Positions 1-10,200 of a stretch of DNA of 31,740 nt are shown here, piece by piece. A model generated the notes under the pieces. It was not told the origin of the DNA. It ran no database searches and was given only the letters and a program-made list of their open reading frames with translations. The DNA is from Welwitschia mirabilis (lineage: Eukaryota; Gnetophyta; Gnetopsida; Welwitschiales). Positions within the stretch are counted from its first letter, which is position 1, and each line of letters begins with the position of its first letter. The stretch is from NCBI GenBank assembly GCA_051453625.1, contig JBOZIK010000001.1, positions 62,960,902-62,992,641 of the forward strand. Reading direction: 5' to 3'. The translations under genes were made by a program, and so were the position numbers.

Positions 1-175
1 TAAGCATCTTTAAAATAATTTGACATTTTCCAAAATGAGTAATGCATAAGGCAAGGCACAAAATAATATTCATGAAACTATTAGAAATGAAAGAAAACAT
101 TCGAGATTTAACATGAATTATTAGCCTTAAAATTTTTTACATGAATTATTAGCCTTAAAATTTGGGACGTGATAG
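1..175. other. unassigned AT-rich end with a 28-bp-period duplication
   Basis: Integrase similarity of E1 stops at about 176, directly after a peptide reading LNDVLWAY on the minus strand. The remaining bases do not continue the integrase in any frame I could follow. The stretch contains two direct copies of a 25-base segment (111-135 and 139-163). It may be an insertion or a deletion junction inside E1. Confidence 0.4.
111..163. repeat. 25-bp direct repeat, period 28 bp
   Basis: The segment beginning acatgaattattagcc occurs at 111-135 and again, identical, at 139-163, separated by three T residues. It abuts the point where integrase similarity ends. Exact identity in heavily decayed surroundings suggests a young replication-slippage event or an assembly artefact. 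Confidence 0.9.
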
Positions 176-930
176 ATAAGCCCAAAGAACATCATTAAGC
201 TTAGAAGCACAAGATCTCTTATTAACAAAGACAAGTTTCTGAAGCATTTTCTTTATTTTTATATTTTCATTTTTAGCTTAACCATTAGTGTATGGATGGT
301 AAACATAAACTACTCTATGTTTAATGCTAATGGATAAAAGAAGTATCTTAAAATAATGATTTATAAAATGAGTTAATGGATAAAAGAAGTATCTTAAAAT
401 AATGATTTATAAAATGAGTTTTTTTATCACTAATGATAATTCTATAAAAATCAAAGCATTAAAAAATATGATTTCTAATAAAATTTTAAATAGTTCAAGC
501 ATCATTCTAAAACTAAAAATATCTTTAACCCATTTAGTAACATAATCAGTAGCCACTAAAATGTAACTCTTATTATTAGAATGTGGTTTAATAGGGCCTA
601 TAAAATTAATTCTCTAATAATAAAGATTCACATTCAAGAATAAATTTAAGGGGCATATTATAATAATAAATATGGCTACCATAACATTGATAAGCATCAA
701 ACCTTCTAAAAAATTTAAAAGAATCCTAAAAAATACTAAGCTAATAAAAAATAGAGTGAATAACTTTCATTGCTATTTTTTATCTACTAAAATTACCTCC
801 ATAAATATCATCATTAAAAGGAAGAAGGATGTCTAATTTTTTTCATTCAGGAATACATTTTCTCATGATTTAGTCTCTGCACCTTTGGTGAAGATGTGGC
901 TTGATCCATTTCCAATTATCTATTCTATGG
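176..930 (-). pseudogene. E1 integrase relic (zinc region and catalytic core)
   Basis: The minus strand reads as a Ty3/gypsy integrase broken by stops and indels. Near 840-910 a peptide CIPE followed by a stop matches the start of the zinc-binding N-terminal region. Around 590-616 the reading LRINFIGPI corresponds to the block with the first catalytic aspartate, here Asn (GAT to AAT). At 527-560 ATDYVTKW is the following core strand. At 275-299 HPYTNG-stop-A corresponds to the conserved HPQTNGQA block, with Gln turned into a TAA stop. LNDVLWAY at about 177-205 is the last recognisable part. The GPY/F end is missing. It is inactive by the lost Asp, several stops and an internal 46-bp duplication. 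Confidence 0.8.
329..420. repeat. exact 46-bp tandem duplication inside E1 integrase
   Basis: The unit at 329-374, beginning aatggataaaagaagtatct, is followed head to tail by an identical copy at 375-420. It lies in the integrase core between the HPYTNG block and the first-aspartate block, and 46 bp shifts the frame. No mismatch between copies is visible, although the surrounding element is highly mutated. Confidence 0.95.
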
Positions 931-1019
931 AGAAAAGATTTTCTTTGATTATAAATTTAATGTTATGGTGCTTTCATGGTAACAAGATAATTAACTATGT
1001 CATCATGACAAGGATGAGA

Positions 1020-1530
1020 ATGAGTAGAATATATGACAAAAAGTTGTTCACTTAGAAAAGAATCATTAATCATAAGATCATCAAAAGAATAAAAAGGATG
1101 TGACAGATGATCTACTATATGATTATGTTTCTCTACTTCGTCAATGATGGTAATATTAAACTCTCATGTAAGGAGAATCCATCTAATAAGTCTAGCACTA
1201 GAATCTTTCTTAGTCATGAGATATCTAATAGCTACATGATTAGCATAAACATTTTTATAAAAGCATAAAACACAGAGTCTAAGACTATTAAGGTAAAAGA
1301 TTAAGGATAACATTTTTTTCTCAGTAGTAGTATAATTTGATTAAATAAAGTTTTTGTATGATAAGATATAACTTTACAATCATTTTCATACTTTTGTATA
1401 AGAATCCCATTCATGACAATATTGCTAGTATCAAATATTAATTCAAAATCTTTAATCCAATTAGATCTTATTATTATAGGTGCAGAAGAGATTTTATCTT
1501 CAAGTGTTTTAAAAGTAAGCTGATAAGATT
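1020..1530 (-). pseudogene. E1 RNase H relic and connection to integrase
   Basis: Minus-strand frames read LIFDTSNIVMNGIL near 1440, matching the first RNase H strand with its catalytic Asp. This is followed by VISYHTKTLF near 1350 and ANHVAIRYLMTKKDSSARL near 1190-1245. VDHLSHPFYSFDDL follows near 1080-1125 and PCHDDIVNYLVT near 960-1010, which joins RNase H to integrase in Athila-type pol. The order is collinear with frameshifts between blocks. Stops occur at expected Gln and Trp codons. This is one of the best preserved parts of E1. Confidence 0.8.
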
Positions 1531-1599
1531 CATTCTATTCAAATTTAGATGTAGTATAATCCTAAATAAAATGATGAAAAAAACCAAAATAACCAAGAA

Positions 1600-2300
1600 A
1601 AGATTAAAGTTATTTTACATTTTTTGGAGGAGTTAGGTTTTTAATGATGCTTACTTTTTCAGGGTTCATCCCAATTCTCTTACTAGAAATGGAGTGATCT
1701 AAGATAATTCCATTATTAACTAGAAAAAAAATATTCTTCCAACTCAAATATAGGATACTCTCAATGAATATATTAAGGACTTTCTCTAGTCTTTTTAAGA
1801 TTTATTCAAAGTTTTACCAAATATTGAGAATTTATCCATAAAATTTTGAATTAAATCCTTTAACATATTAAAAAAGATACTGATAACTACACATTAAAGT
1901 ACTAGAGGCATTACAAAGTCCAAAAGGCATGTGTCTAAAGGTAAAAGTTCTAAAAGGTAAAGTGAAAGTTATTTTTTTCTTAATCCTCACTAGCTATACA
2001 AACCTGATTATAGCTAACATACACATTAAAAAATTAATAAAAGACATGTCCTTGGATTCTATCAATTAATTAGTTAACAAAAGGTAAAGGACAATGGTCT
2101 TTCTTTATTAATTCTTTAATCTTTCTAAAATTAATACACATTCTCCACATCCCTTTTTTTTTAGGCACTACTATTAAAGGACTAACCACTCACTATCTAA
2201 TATGGCATAAATAATTATAGCATCCATTAATTTAATGATTTCATCTTTTACAACTTATTTAAGGGTTGGATCTAATCTTCTTTAGCATTGCCTAGTAGGT
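1600..2300 (-). pseudogene. E1 reverse transcriptase relic
   Basis: On the minus strand the N-terminal block reads VVPKKKGMWRMCINF then KKDHCPLP near 2070-2170, the substrate-binding region of Ty3/gypsy RT. The catalytic box reads FMDK at 1831-1842 instead of FMDD, so the second Asp is lost. It continues with FSIFGKT and LEKVL. Farther on, near 1620-1700, NNGIILDHSIS and MNPEKVSIIKNL correspond to the post-catalytic block leading to the connection domain. The reading is interrupted by stops and at least one frameshift. It is enzymatically dead. Confidence 0.85.
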
Positions 2301-3100
2301 TTTACATCAAGGTAGACTTTATGTTAAATAATGAAAGTAAGAAGGGCTATTAAATCTTTGTGGATCCAAGAAAATACATTAACCTCAGAAATTAAAAGTA
2401 AGATTGAAGTCAATTCTTATTTATGGAAAAGATTTTCATTTATTATCAATGGTTTATTTTGATCATTATAGAGAAAGATATATTTTAGAACACTAGGTAA
2501 GGTTTTAGGTTTAAATTCAAATTCTCAATGTGTATCAATTTTTTATCAGAGTTGACTATTATCTTAAACCATACTCTAGATGACTAGGGTGAATGACCTT
2601 CCTCAAAATATGGAATTTTAGTTGTTTTTAGATGTTGGACTTATTCATATATTATAGTTTTAGTTTCTTCACTTTCTTGATCAAAACAGTTAGTTCCTAA
2701 GTATTTATAGTTCAGTTCAACATGACTAAAAGCTTTCAAATTTTCTACTTAAGTGGATCATCATACAAAGTAGATTCATGAAGCATTAATCATCTTTTGT
2801 TAAGTGAATAATGCTATAAAAATAAGGTTAGCTTAATTTCTTCATCTACATTCCACTCATCACCTAGATTATTTTTAGTGGCATTAAAAACTATAATGAT
2901 AAACTTTTTGTTTTTTAAGTGATACTTCATCATTCCAGTTCTTGTATCAATAACATAGTGGACTATTACTCAAAATGCTCTTCCTAGTAGTGGATAATTT
3001 CCATTATGCTTAATTTCAATCACAACCACATCTATTGTATAGAATGATTTCTTAATTTAAATCACCAAATATTTTATTACCCTTAAACGTTTCTTAACTA
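2301..3100 (-). other. E1 pol linker between protease and RT, heavily decayed
   Basis: This stretch lies between the protease and reverse transcriptase blocks of E1 and should hold the end of the protease and the start of RT. I see only short open pieces on the minus strand and no motif that I can name. Its position is the sole basis for the assignment. Confidence 0.4.
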
Positions 3101-3260
3101 ATGTATCTGCCAATTCTAAAATAATACATATAGGCTTAATTCTATTTTTCAAATCAAGTCTTTAACAAATCTGTAAATACATAATGTTAAAATTCACTCC
3201 TATATTGATTAAGAATTTCTTAATTCTTTTATTTCCTTATAAAGTAAGAATAATTGTTAC
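3101..3260 (-). pseudogene. E1 aspartic protease relic
   Basis: At 3180-3220 the minus strand reads KKFLINIGVNFNIM. This fits the active-site block of retroelement pepsin-like proteases, in which a hydrophobic run is followed by Asp-Thr/Ser-Gly-Ala. Here the catalytic Asp reads Asn, Thr reads Ile and Ala reads Val, each explained by one C-to-T or G-to-A change. It lies between the gag knuckle and RT as expected. The call rests on one motif plus position. Confidence 0.6.
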
Positions 3261-3971
3261 TGCCCGAGGATCCTTAAATTTTAAACATTTTTACAAAACT
3301 AAGTAGGTTATAGATAAGGCTAGGAAGACTTTACTAGGTATGGTTTATTTTTATTTCCTCCTAATTAGGTCTTTTTACAAGTTAGAATATTTAGGATTTT
3401 CTTGCAAGATCTACTAAAATAATAAATTTATGCTTACATCTTGCATGAAGGCCTTTAGATAATCATCAAAGGTAGGATTGATATTTAATCCATCAGGCCA
3501 AGAGGTAGCAGGTTTCTTTCCTTTCTTTTGTAAAGAATTTTTCTTATTAAGAATATCACTTAAATCATAAGGAAAGTTATCATTTTCTAAAATTTCAATA
3601 TCCTCTTTTTATTCATCTTCTTATTATGTTGTGTTATTTTTACTTCTTGTTACAACTTTGCAATTTTTTATTACTTATCATTTCCACTTCTTGTTTTAAC
3701 CTTGTAATATTTTCTTACTTCATTAGAGCTAGGAAAAGGTTGTATTACAAATGATACTTGTAATATTTGATTTGTAATCATAGTTTATTGAAGAACATTC
3801 CCTAGATTTTCAATGTTTGAGTTTGTCTTCTCTTAAGATTTTCCTAGGTTATCAACGAAATTTCCAAGTGGATCATTTTGATTTTAAGAATTTGATGTAC
3901 TTACTTGATAAATTGAGCTACTTGATTGGAAGTTTGACTTATCTGATTAAAATTTAGCATTCTTAAATCTA
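3261..3971 (-). other. E1 gag-protease linker, decayed
   Basis: The region between the gag zinc knuckle and the protease has no motif that I recognise. It should encode the low-complexity C-terminal part of gag. Both strands are full of stops. The T-rich plus strand here is the complement of an A-rich coding strand. Confidence 0.35.
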
Positions 3972-4055
3972 NNNNNNNNNNNNNNNNNNNNNNNNNNNNN
4001 NNNNNNNNNNNNNNNNNNNNNNNNNNNNNNNNNNNNNNNNNNNNNNNNNNNNNNN
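3972..4055. other. assembly gap (84 N)
   Basis: A run of N interrupts the E1 gag region. The length is not a round number, so it may be an estimated gap size. Confidence 0.99.
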
Positions 4056-4142
4056 TCTTGAATTGAAATTGGATTTAATTTTGATTTTAATTGCTATAGT
4101 TTGAAGACTTGTGATTGAAGGCATGTATTCTTCATAAATTTT

Positions 4143-4325
4143 TTATTTGTAAGTTAGTAATAAAGAACATTTTTTTGTTAAATGATAGTTGTCTTCACAC
4201 AAATCACAAGTTGGAGTCACATTCTTTTTAGTTGCTACTTTTACATTTAAAATCATTTGAGTGTATATTTCTAATGTTTTTGTAAAATCCTTAATTACAT
4301 TTATTGGTTCTTTTTCTATTTTCAC
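4143..4325 (-). pseudogene. E1 gag fragment with intact CCHC zinc knuckle
   Basis: A 60-residue open stretch on the minus strand contains C40, C43, H48 and C53 of the reading starting at 4325. These are spaced CX2CX4HX4C, the retroviral-type zinc knuckle that binds RNA in nucleocapsid. It is preceded by a hydrophilic Lys/Thr-rich segment. It lies between the gag core (higher coordinates) and protease (lower), as in Ty3/gypsy. Its Met is only the first ATG in the open stretch, not a true start. N gaps sit on both sides, so its connection to the gag core is missing from the assembly. Confidence 0.8.
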
Positions 4326-4332
4326 TTCCTCC

Positions 4333-4386
4333 NNNNNNNNNNNNNNNNNNNNNNNNNNNNNNNNNNNNNNNNNNNNNNNNNNNNNN
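4333..4386. other. assembly gap (54 N)
   Basis: The second N run splits E1 gag between its core domain and zinc knuckle. Confidence 0.99.
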
Positions 4387-5080
4387 ATATTTTATGATTT
4401 AGCCTACAATATGATTTTCTTTAGATGTTAGTTTAGGCCATGTTTGACTTACTTCCACTAATTCTTTTAATAATTTTTATGCATTTTCTAATGTAAGATT
4501 CATTAAATTTCCACCACATTAAAAATTTACGAGTTGTTTAGTCTACTATAGAAATAGTCTATTAATTATTCTTGAGTAAATGCATTAATGGAATTATAAT
4601 AAATTGTAATGAGAAATCATTCATATGTACTGGCATAATATTTACTAAGTTGTTATTAGAAATTTGTCACCTCTTTATTTATTTTCCTTATTATTATTTT
4701 ATTCATAAATTATTTTATAAATGCTTCTTGAACTTTGTTTTATGTTTTTGAGCTTTTATGTAAAATAGTTCTTAGCCATAATTTTGCCTTTCCTTTTAAT
4801 GTGATGGGAAATATAACTATATAAGTACAATTAATAATTCATTTTCTACCATTTCTTAAAGTAAATACTAAATGTTCCATATCAGCTGTATGTTGAAGGG
4901 GCTCTTTATTATTTTTCCTATTAAAAATAGGACATACATTTAAATTTTTTAACTCAACATGATCAGTAAGAGATAAGTCAAAAGGATTTTGGATTTCATT
5001 ATTTTTATTTATAATTAGTTCTTTAAGTATGATATTAACATTAGATTTATGCTAGTAGTAGAGGTTCCTATCATGATAGG
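4387..5080 (-). pseudogene. E1 gag core relic
   Basis: The minus strand reads KDPFDLSLTDHVELKNLN near 4930-5000. This is followed by EHLVFTLRNG near 4850-4890 and FPITLKGKAKLWLRTIL near 4750-4810. The last block matches the conserved plant retrotransposon gag core (hydrophobic-Pro-x-x-Leu-x-Gly-x-Ala-x-x-Trp), followed by VQEAFIK. Stops interrupt every block. The spacing from the primer-binding site is about 650-950 bp, so the 5' part of gag probably starts to the right of 5080. Confidence 0.75.
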
Positions 5081-5721
5081 GGTATTTGTCAAAGATACGT
5101 TTTTCTTTTTTTGCAGATAATTCAACATTTAAATAAAACTATTTACTTCTAAACTTTCTTTTAAATAATTTTTTTAAGAAAAATTAGATTCTGAAATAAT
5201 AAATGCAAAAAAATCATCTTGCTTAATTATTGGAATATTTTGCATACCTGGGATGTGTGTACTTTGGTTTAGTTCTTAGTTGATCAAATATTCTTTGATA
5301 TTTTATTTGATCAGTAGCTCTCTCTCTAATATTTTATCTTTTTACTTGAGTTCATCATGTCCCAGCATGCTTAGTTCTATTTTTGTAAGCATCATCTCAG
5401 TGGTCATTTAGATGATGTAATTGGATGATAAAAGACATAAAAAATAGAAAATTAAAAACATAGAAAAATAAAGTTGGAAAATATCATAGAATGAAAACTA
5501 GAAGTATCATATAACTTATCTGGATAGTAGAGCAGATAACGGGAAAAACCCTAGCATGACAAGGAGGAAACAAGGAATTATTTTCAAAATGGAAATAAAA
5601 AAAATGCAAAAAGAAACCTATGGTTCTAACATAAAGATATAGCACTACTATAGATAAATAATTGAATCAAAATCTAAACTACTTATCTGAGTAATGATAA
5701 TTTTTGAACTCTAAGAAGCCT
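5081..5721 (-). other. E1 leader and decayed gag N-terminus
   Basis: This is the internal region between the primer-binding site and the recognisable gag core. It should contain the untranslated leader and the first gag codons. It is A/T-rich and I cannot identify a start codon or domain. Confidence 0.5.
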
Positions 5722-5739
5722 TCCTTGGTAATGATGCTA
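5722..5739 (-). other. E1 primer-binding site, tRNA-Asp type
   Basis: The minus strand reads TAGCATCATTACCAAGGA. Compared with the complement of the plant tRNA-Asp(GUC) 3' end (recalled as TGGCGCCGTTGCCGGGGA), 11 of 18 bases match. All 7 differences are G-to-A or C-to-T. It sits three bases from the start of the LTR at 5743, the normal location for priming minus-strand synthesis. Confidence 0.8.
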
Positions 5740-5742
5740 AGA

Positions 5743-6950
5743 TGTTGCAATGTGTATTTGTGTAATCTTTCATGTTCTAATTAAATATTATCAATTACAA
5801 ATATATATTAAAAACATATTAATATAGATAAGAGTGACCCAAATATCATAATCCATCAAAGGCATAGACAAGAAAAAAGAGAGTTTATTTCAATTAAAAT
5901 ATTTATGTACCTTTTAAATAGAAAAAAATAACAATGCAAAGTAAACAATGCAAGTAAACAAATTATGCAAATGAAATACAAGACTAATGTAAATGCAAGA
6001 TCTATTTAATTACAAAATTAACTTATCATACTGATTAGCCCTATATAATCTAGATTAATAAAGGAAACCATTACTAACAAAGACCAATCTAAGCTATCAA
6101 GTATGTCAAAAAAATATAAAACAATATAACTTACTGTAAGAAATATAATGTAATATATCTAAACTACCAGTACCAACCTTAACAAAGGTTGACCTCATGA
6201 TCTGTATCACATATGAAGCTTTCATGGAATCATAAGTGATGTAAACCATAAGGTAGATGCACATGATAAAAAATATAAAAATAAAAATAGATTTTTTATT
6301 ATATTTGAATCAAAATCTGTGTTACAAAGCAGCAGCACCTCAATGAAGGATACATAGACCAAAACCAAGGAATATGTCTCATTAAAACAACAAAGGATGG
6401 ATGCCCTACTCGTAGATCTCTAGTCATAAGAATTTTTGGTGCTAAAGAAGATAAAGTTGTGGGTGAAGGAGATATTTATTACAAATAAGACTCTAAAAAC
6501 AACAAATACTAACAGATACAGTAAAACCCTAATAACTACAAAAGAAGGTGTATGACACATGGCAAATGTTTGATGAAGTTTGATAAATAGGTATTTTAAG
6601 CTATCATCTCACTAGTCATCTAGATGTTACAAGAGATGATATCATATCATATAGGATCCACATCAATTACTAGTTTGATCTAGTAAGTATCCTAGTCAGC
6701 ATAATTTCTTCTATTATCTGTACTATCATCCAGATGATAAGATGGATGATAGGCTTTATAAAGATGTTTCTTACAGATCAGCCTCTTTGATTACAATATT
6801 TCTGATTTAGAGAGGAAGTATTGTAATTTGCCTTAAATGCTATTAAATGTAATGAAGGTTGCATGTTTTATTAATATTTTCCTTACCTCTCCATTATCAT
6901 TGAAACTTAGCATAAATTTGTCTAATGTTATATACAACTACTTAAAATAC
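5743..6950 (-). repeat. E1 5' LTR (right edge uncertain)
   Basis: The left edge is fixed by TGTTGC at 5743, adjoining the primer-binding site. The sequence is homologous, in the same orientation, to 31090-31740. Both copies share the opening TGTTGC, the block at 5830-5870 (atcataatcc), a purine-rich central part, and the block at 6170-6200 (cctcatgatc). They also share a block near 6330-6350 (cagcacctcaatg and cagcatctcaatg). A TATA-like palindrome, ctttataaag at 6754-6763, lies in the distal part and would serve minus-strand transcription. The right edge lies before 7119. Confidence 0.75.
6723..6763 (-). promoter_or_regulatory. candidate TATA box followed by a 10-bp hairpin in E1 LTR
   Basis: On the minus strand, ctttataaag (6763-6754) is followed directly by a perfect 10-bp inverted repeat with a 10-base loop (arms 6743-6752 and 6723-6732). 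The hairpin falls where a transcript start would be expected, about 30 bases downstream of a TATA box. The function is inferred from position only. Confidence 0.4.
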
Positions 6951-7118
6951 CCTATCAAATGCATACATTTGGTAGTGCAATATTTTTCTTCAATTTTAAT
7001 TTGTTTAAAAACTTAGATTTTTTTTAATCTTTGGTTTCTAAATTCATCTGGATATGTTTTATGTTCATGTCCTTTATTTGTCTTCCTTCTTGATTTATTA
7101 TCTTTGAAACTATTTTGT

Positions 7119-8071
7119 TGATAAGCCTATAAAATAACTAAATATGATACAAAATAGTAAATTATTTTTATTATAAGACCTAATAACAGGCAAATTTACA
7201 CAATAATATGCCATAAAAATGGAAACTATATAACCACACCATAGACTTAATCATTATTAAATTTTATATGAAGATTCATTTTTCATGCTTCTAACTTAAC
7301 TGAAGATTTCCTTCTTATTAAGAATCATTATCCTTGACAAATAGTTTTTTTTTTTTTTTAATTTATATACTAGTACTAGTATTTACAAAGGATTGGAAAT
7401 GAAAATAAAAAAAGAATAAAGAAAATCATGGCTAGATTTATGCATCACCTATTTCTAACTGATATAGTATCTTAATATTAACTCTAGTTATAATCACTAT
7501 TAAGAGTAAGGAATAACCAACATGCAACTTTTTCAAATCACATGTATAGTAACATAAGATTCTTTTTAAAATAATAAAGCTTGTATTACTTTCATAAAAA
7601 TATAAAAGTAAAATAGTATCCTATGAATAATAATAGGTACAATAATTGGAAGTCACTATGTAGCCCTTCCTTTGTGATCTTCTGCCCCTTCTAGATCTTT
7701 TCTAAGATTTTTTGAGAGCTCATAAAAGGATTCTTAGGTTCTCTTCCTAATGTATATTTATCTGTAATAGTGTTATCTATTTATCTTCTATTCCTTATAT
7801 TACCTATCCTACTCTTCCTAATAGATCTCTTTGCATTGTTTGGTACTCTTATCTTTTCATGCCATCTGTAATATTATTGTAATTATTTTCCTTGTCTTAG
7901 TAGTTATCCCTCTTCCTTATGCATTTAAATTATTACCCTATTAAAAAATATTAGTCACATACATAAGTATAATAATAATGATATAATATAAAGGCATGTT
8001 ATAAGATATAACACTAAATATTTGCCATTTCATTCATTCTTAACCAAAAAAAAAGTAAGATAATGTTTACA
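7119..8071 (-). repeat. E2 3' LTR
   Basis: The 953-bp segment begins TGATAAGCCT and ends TTTACA on the plus strand. It aligns along its full length with 19311-20269. Shared blocks include ctaacttaactgaagat, accaacatgc, tcctatgaata and ttctagatcttttcta. The polypurine tract directly follows at 8072. A poly-T run near 7347-7361 and an AAT repeat near 7970 are local differences between the two LTRs. Confidence 0.85.
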
Positions 8072-8086
8072 AAGATTTTTTTTTCC
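8072..8086 (-). other. E2 polypurine tract
   Basis: The minus strand reads GGAAAAAAAAATCTT immediately before the LTR start TGTAAAC. A purine run directly upstream of the 3' LTR is the expected primer for plus-strand DNA synthesis. The equivalent bases beyond the other LTR (20270 on) are not a purine tract, which confirms which LTR is the 3' one. Confidence 0.75.
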
Positions 8087-8179
8087 TATCAATTTTTTTA
8101 CATACTTAAACTTATATTAGTCCTTCAACAAAATAAATTTTTTAAGTCATAAAATAAAATTTAAATCATATGATAATTT

Positions 8180-10200
8180 ATTTTGTTTATCTTTTTACTT
8201 TTTTTTTCTCTCAGTTATTTGGGCTTCTCCCTAGTATGTGATTTCTTTAGTTCTTCCAACTATTTTATAGTATTTATTTGTTTCCTTAGAAGAATAAGAT
8301 TGTCCAAATTCAAATGTTCTTATTCCAATGAAGTCAATTTAGAAGGTTTTACTTTAGATTGCTTTCCTTTTTTAACAATTAAAAGTTTGTTTAGTTTTTA
8401 ATGCTATAGGGAGGGGGGAAGGAATTTTCTTCATATCATCCTTAGAAAGCCCTGAAGATAATTGTATAATAACCTTTTTCTCCCTCCATCTTAGAGAATA
8501 TATTGAAAATATTTCTCTTAGCATTCTCATGTAATGTAGGATTTGTTCTTTTGAATTTTTTTAATTAATTTAAATCCCATTTAGTGTCTACAATATATAA
8601 AGGTTATTTTTATTTCCCTCACACAGATGGAGGAGTTCATTTTCTACTTTTTTATGATATCTCCTAGTAGTATTAATCTTGGTATTATTTATCTCTTTCA
8701 AGACTTGGTAAAAAACCCTAAGCTAACCTATCCATCCTTCTCTTATTTTTTATACTACTTTATGGATAATATTTTTACAATTTTCAAACTCATCAGAAAG
8801 TTCTTAGGAAGAGAAGTGCATGCTTATGGGAGGCTATAGCTCCTCATGTCCAAATCCTATACTTTTTTTCAATTAGAATTTTAATAATTTATTTTCATAT
8901 AGTAACCTATTATTGTTGTTCTTAAGTTTTTTTAATTAAATATATTGCACTAATAAAAATTAAAACTTCTTTAATAGATTAAAAAATTTGATGGCTGATT
9001 AATCTTTTATCTACTTGTGATTCTTGATGAGAAGAAGGCTGTTATAATTTTTTTAAAATCCTAGCCATTTCACTGTAAACCATTTTAACAAAACCTTATT
9101 CAAACAAAGAGTAATCATATTGAGAAGATCATTGTAGATATTGCTTCAATTTTTCTTTAAGGAAAGTAAACTCTCTTTCTTGCATTTTAATTATTTCTTT
9201 TTTTATTTGGTCTTGGTCTATATCCTCTATCCATTTCTACTTATATCTATTATTATCTTCTTGAATTGCCATATGTTTTCATGCATCTTATATAAATCGA
9301 TCTAGAAGTTTTTTAAATATTCATTGTTAAGTGAAGTAATGCATTATTGTGCACAAATGTTATAAAATCTTACTACTTTTCAATATACTTCATATCATAA
9401 TGCCTAGCATGGGTTATATTTTTTAGTAGGCCTATTAAAAGATATTATTTACTAGTAGATGGAAGATAGTGTCTTTGTCTTTCTTCCCTTAACTCTTGCT
9501 CCAATTGCTTAATTATAACTTGATAACTTTATGAAGAGGACTCATTTTCATTTATGGAATCAAATCAAACATCTTATAGCTTCCATCTCTCTTCCCTTAT
9601 CTTCTTGTATTTTTTTAATCAAAAAAATCCTTAAAAAATTCATTTTTAATCTCCAAAATTTTAACTCTTCTCCTAATGATGGAATTTTCTTCTTGAATGT
9701 GAATTTTCTCAAGAAAGAGGTTGTTAAATAATTTTTCTAGAAGATAAAGAATATAACTTATTATCTTTAGCAATTTAATAAAAATATCACCCTCTTTTTG
9801 GAATCCAAATTACTATAAAGTAAATAAGTATGTTAGGTTTCTTACTAGTTTTAGGAATTGTGCTTGTAGCTAAGACATTGGTTGATTAAATGAAGTTTCT
9901 TTCTCTATGCTAATAAACTAAATGATACTAATGTTTTAACTTTAAATGACATCATGATGGAGAGTCCCATATTATTTTTGTTTTTATAAAGAAATCATGT
10001 AACATTTTTTAATAATAAAATTCCTCCTACTAAGTAAGGGAATCCCAAACCAGCTTTCATGAGTCTAGTGGTATTCTTAATCCTACAGACCAATTTACAA
10101 AAGTATTGAAAAATAATTCAACCTATATTAATATTTCTATTCAAAATTTCCCAAATATAATTTGTTAAATAGACTCTTGAAATACTCATTCCTTTTTATT
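8180..10200 (-). pseudogene. E2 additional 3' coding relic: coiled-coil-rich protein, possibly env-like or plant transposon protein family
   Basis: Minus-strand frames give long, protein-like runs with few stops across about 2 kb. Near 9900-10160 they read YLTNYIWEIL, then MKAGLGFPYLVGGILLL and MMSFKVKTLVSFSLL. The pattern of a hydrophobic stretch around Gly-Phe-Pro recalls the 'putative plant transposon protein' domain seen in the 3' ORFs of some plant gypsy elements. That comparison is from memory. QLEQELREERQRHYLP at about 9450-9520 follows. DQIKKEIIKMQEREFTFLKE at about 9150-9210 and SDEFENCKNIIHKV near 8760-8800 are coiled-coil-like. Near 8200-8390 a Lys-rich tail (VKPSKLTSLE) ends the relic before the polypurine tract. 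It lies in the same sense as gag-pol, in the place of the Athila env-like gene. No confident transmembrane segment or signal peptide is seen. Confidence 0.6.

Larger units (their letters stand above)
1..6950 (-). mobile_element. E1: Athila-like Ty3/gypsy LTR retrotransposon, 3' part cut by window
   Basis: Read on the minus strand, the element runs from a 5' LTR near 6950-5743 through a tRNA-Asp primer-binding site, gag, protease, reverse transcriptase, RNase H and integrase toward position 1. This gag-PR-RT-RH-IN order is the Ty3/gypsy order. Wording in the RNase H and the connection to integrase resembles Athila/Tat elements of plants. All coding parts carry stops and frameshifts, so the element is non-autonomous. 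The 3' LTR lies outside the window. The right limit of the 5' LTR is not fixed: it lies between about 6800 and 7118, where element E2 begins. Confidence 0.82.

Noticed and set aside
1-6950. E1 as an endogenous pararetrovirus (caulimovirid)
   Set aside because: A clear integrase, LTR and primer-binding site are present, which caulimovirids lack. No movement protein or transactivator was seen.
8183-8839. Two plus-strand open frames (8183-8401 and 8627-8839) rich in Phe, Leu and Ser
   Set aside because: They are the T-rich complement of the minus-strand coding relic of E2, which reads as a Lys/Glu-rich coiled coil in several collinear pieces. No start context or family match.
9531-9731. Plus-strand open frame of 66 codons
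   Set aside because: Complement of the same E2 relic. The minus strand gives the protein-like reading.
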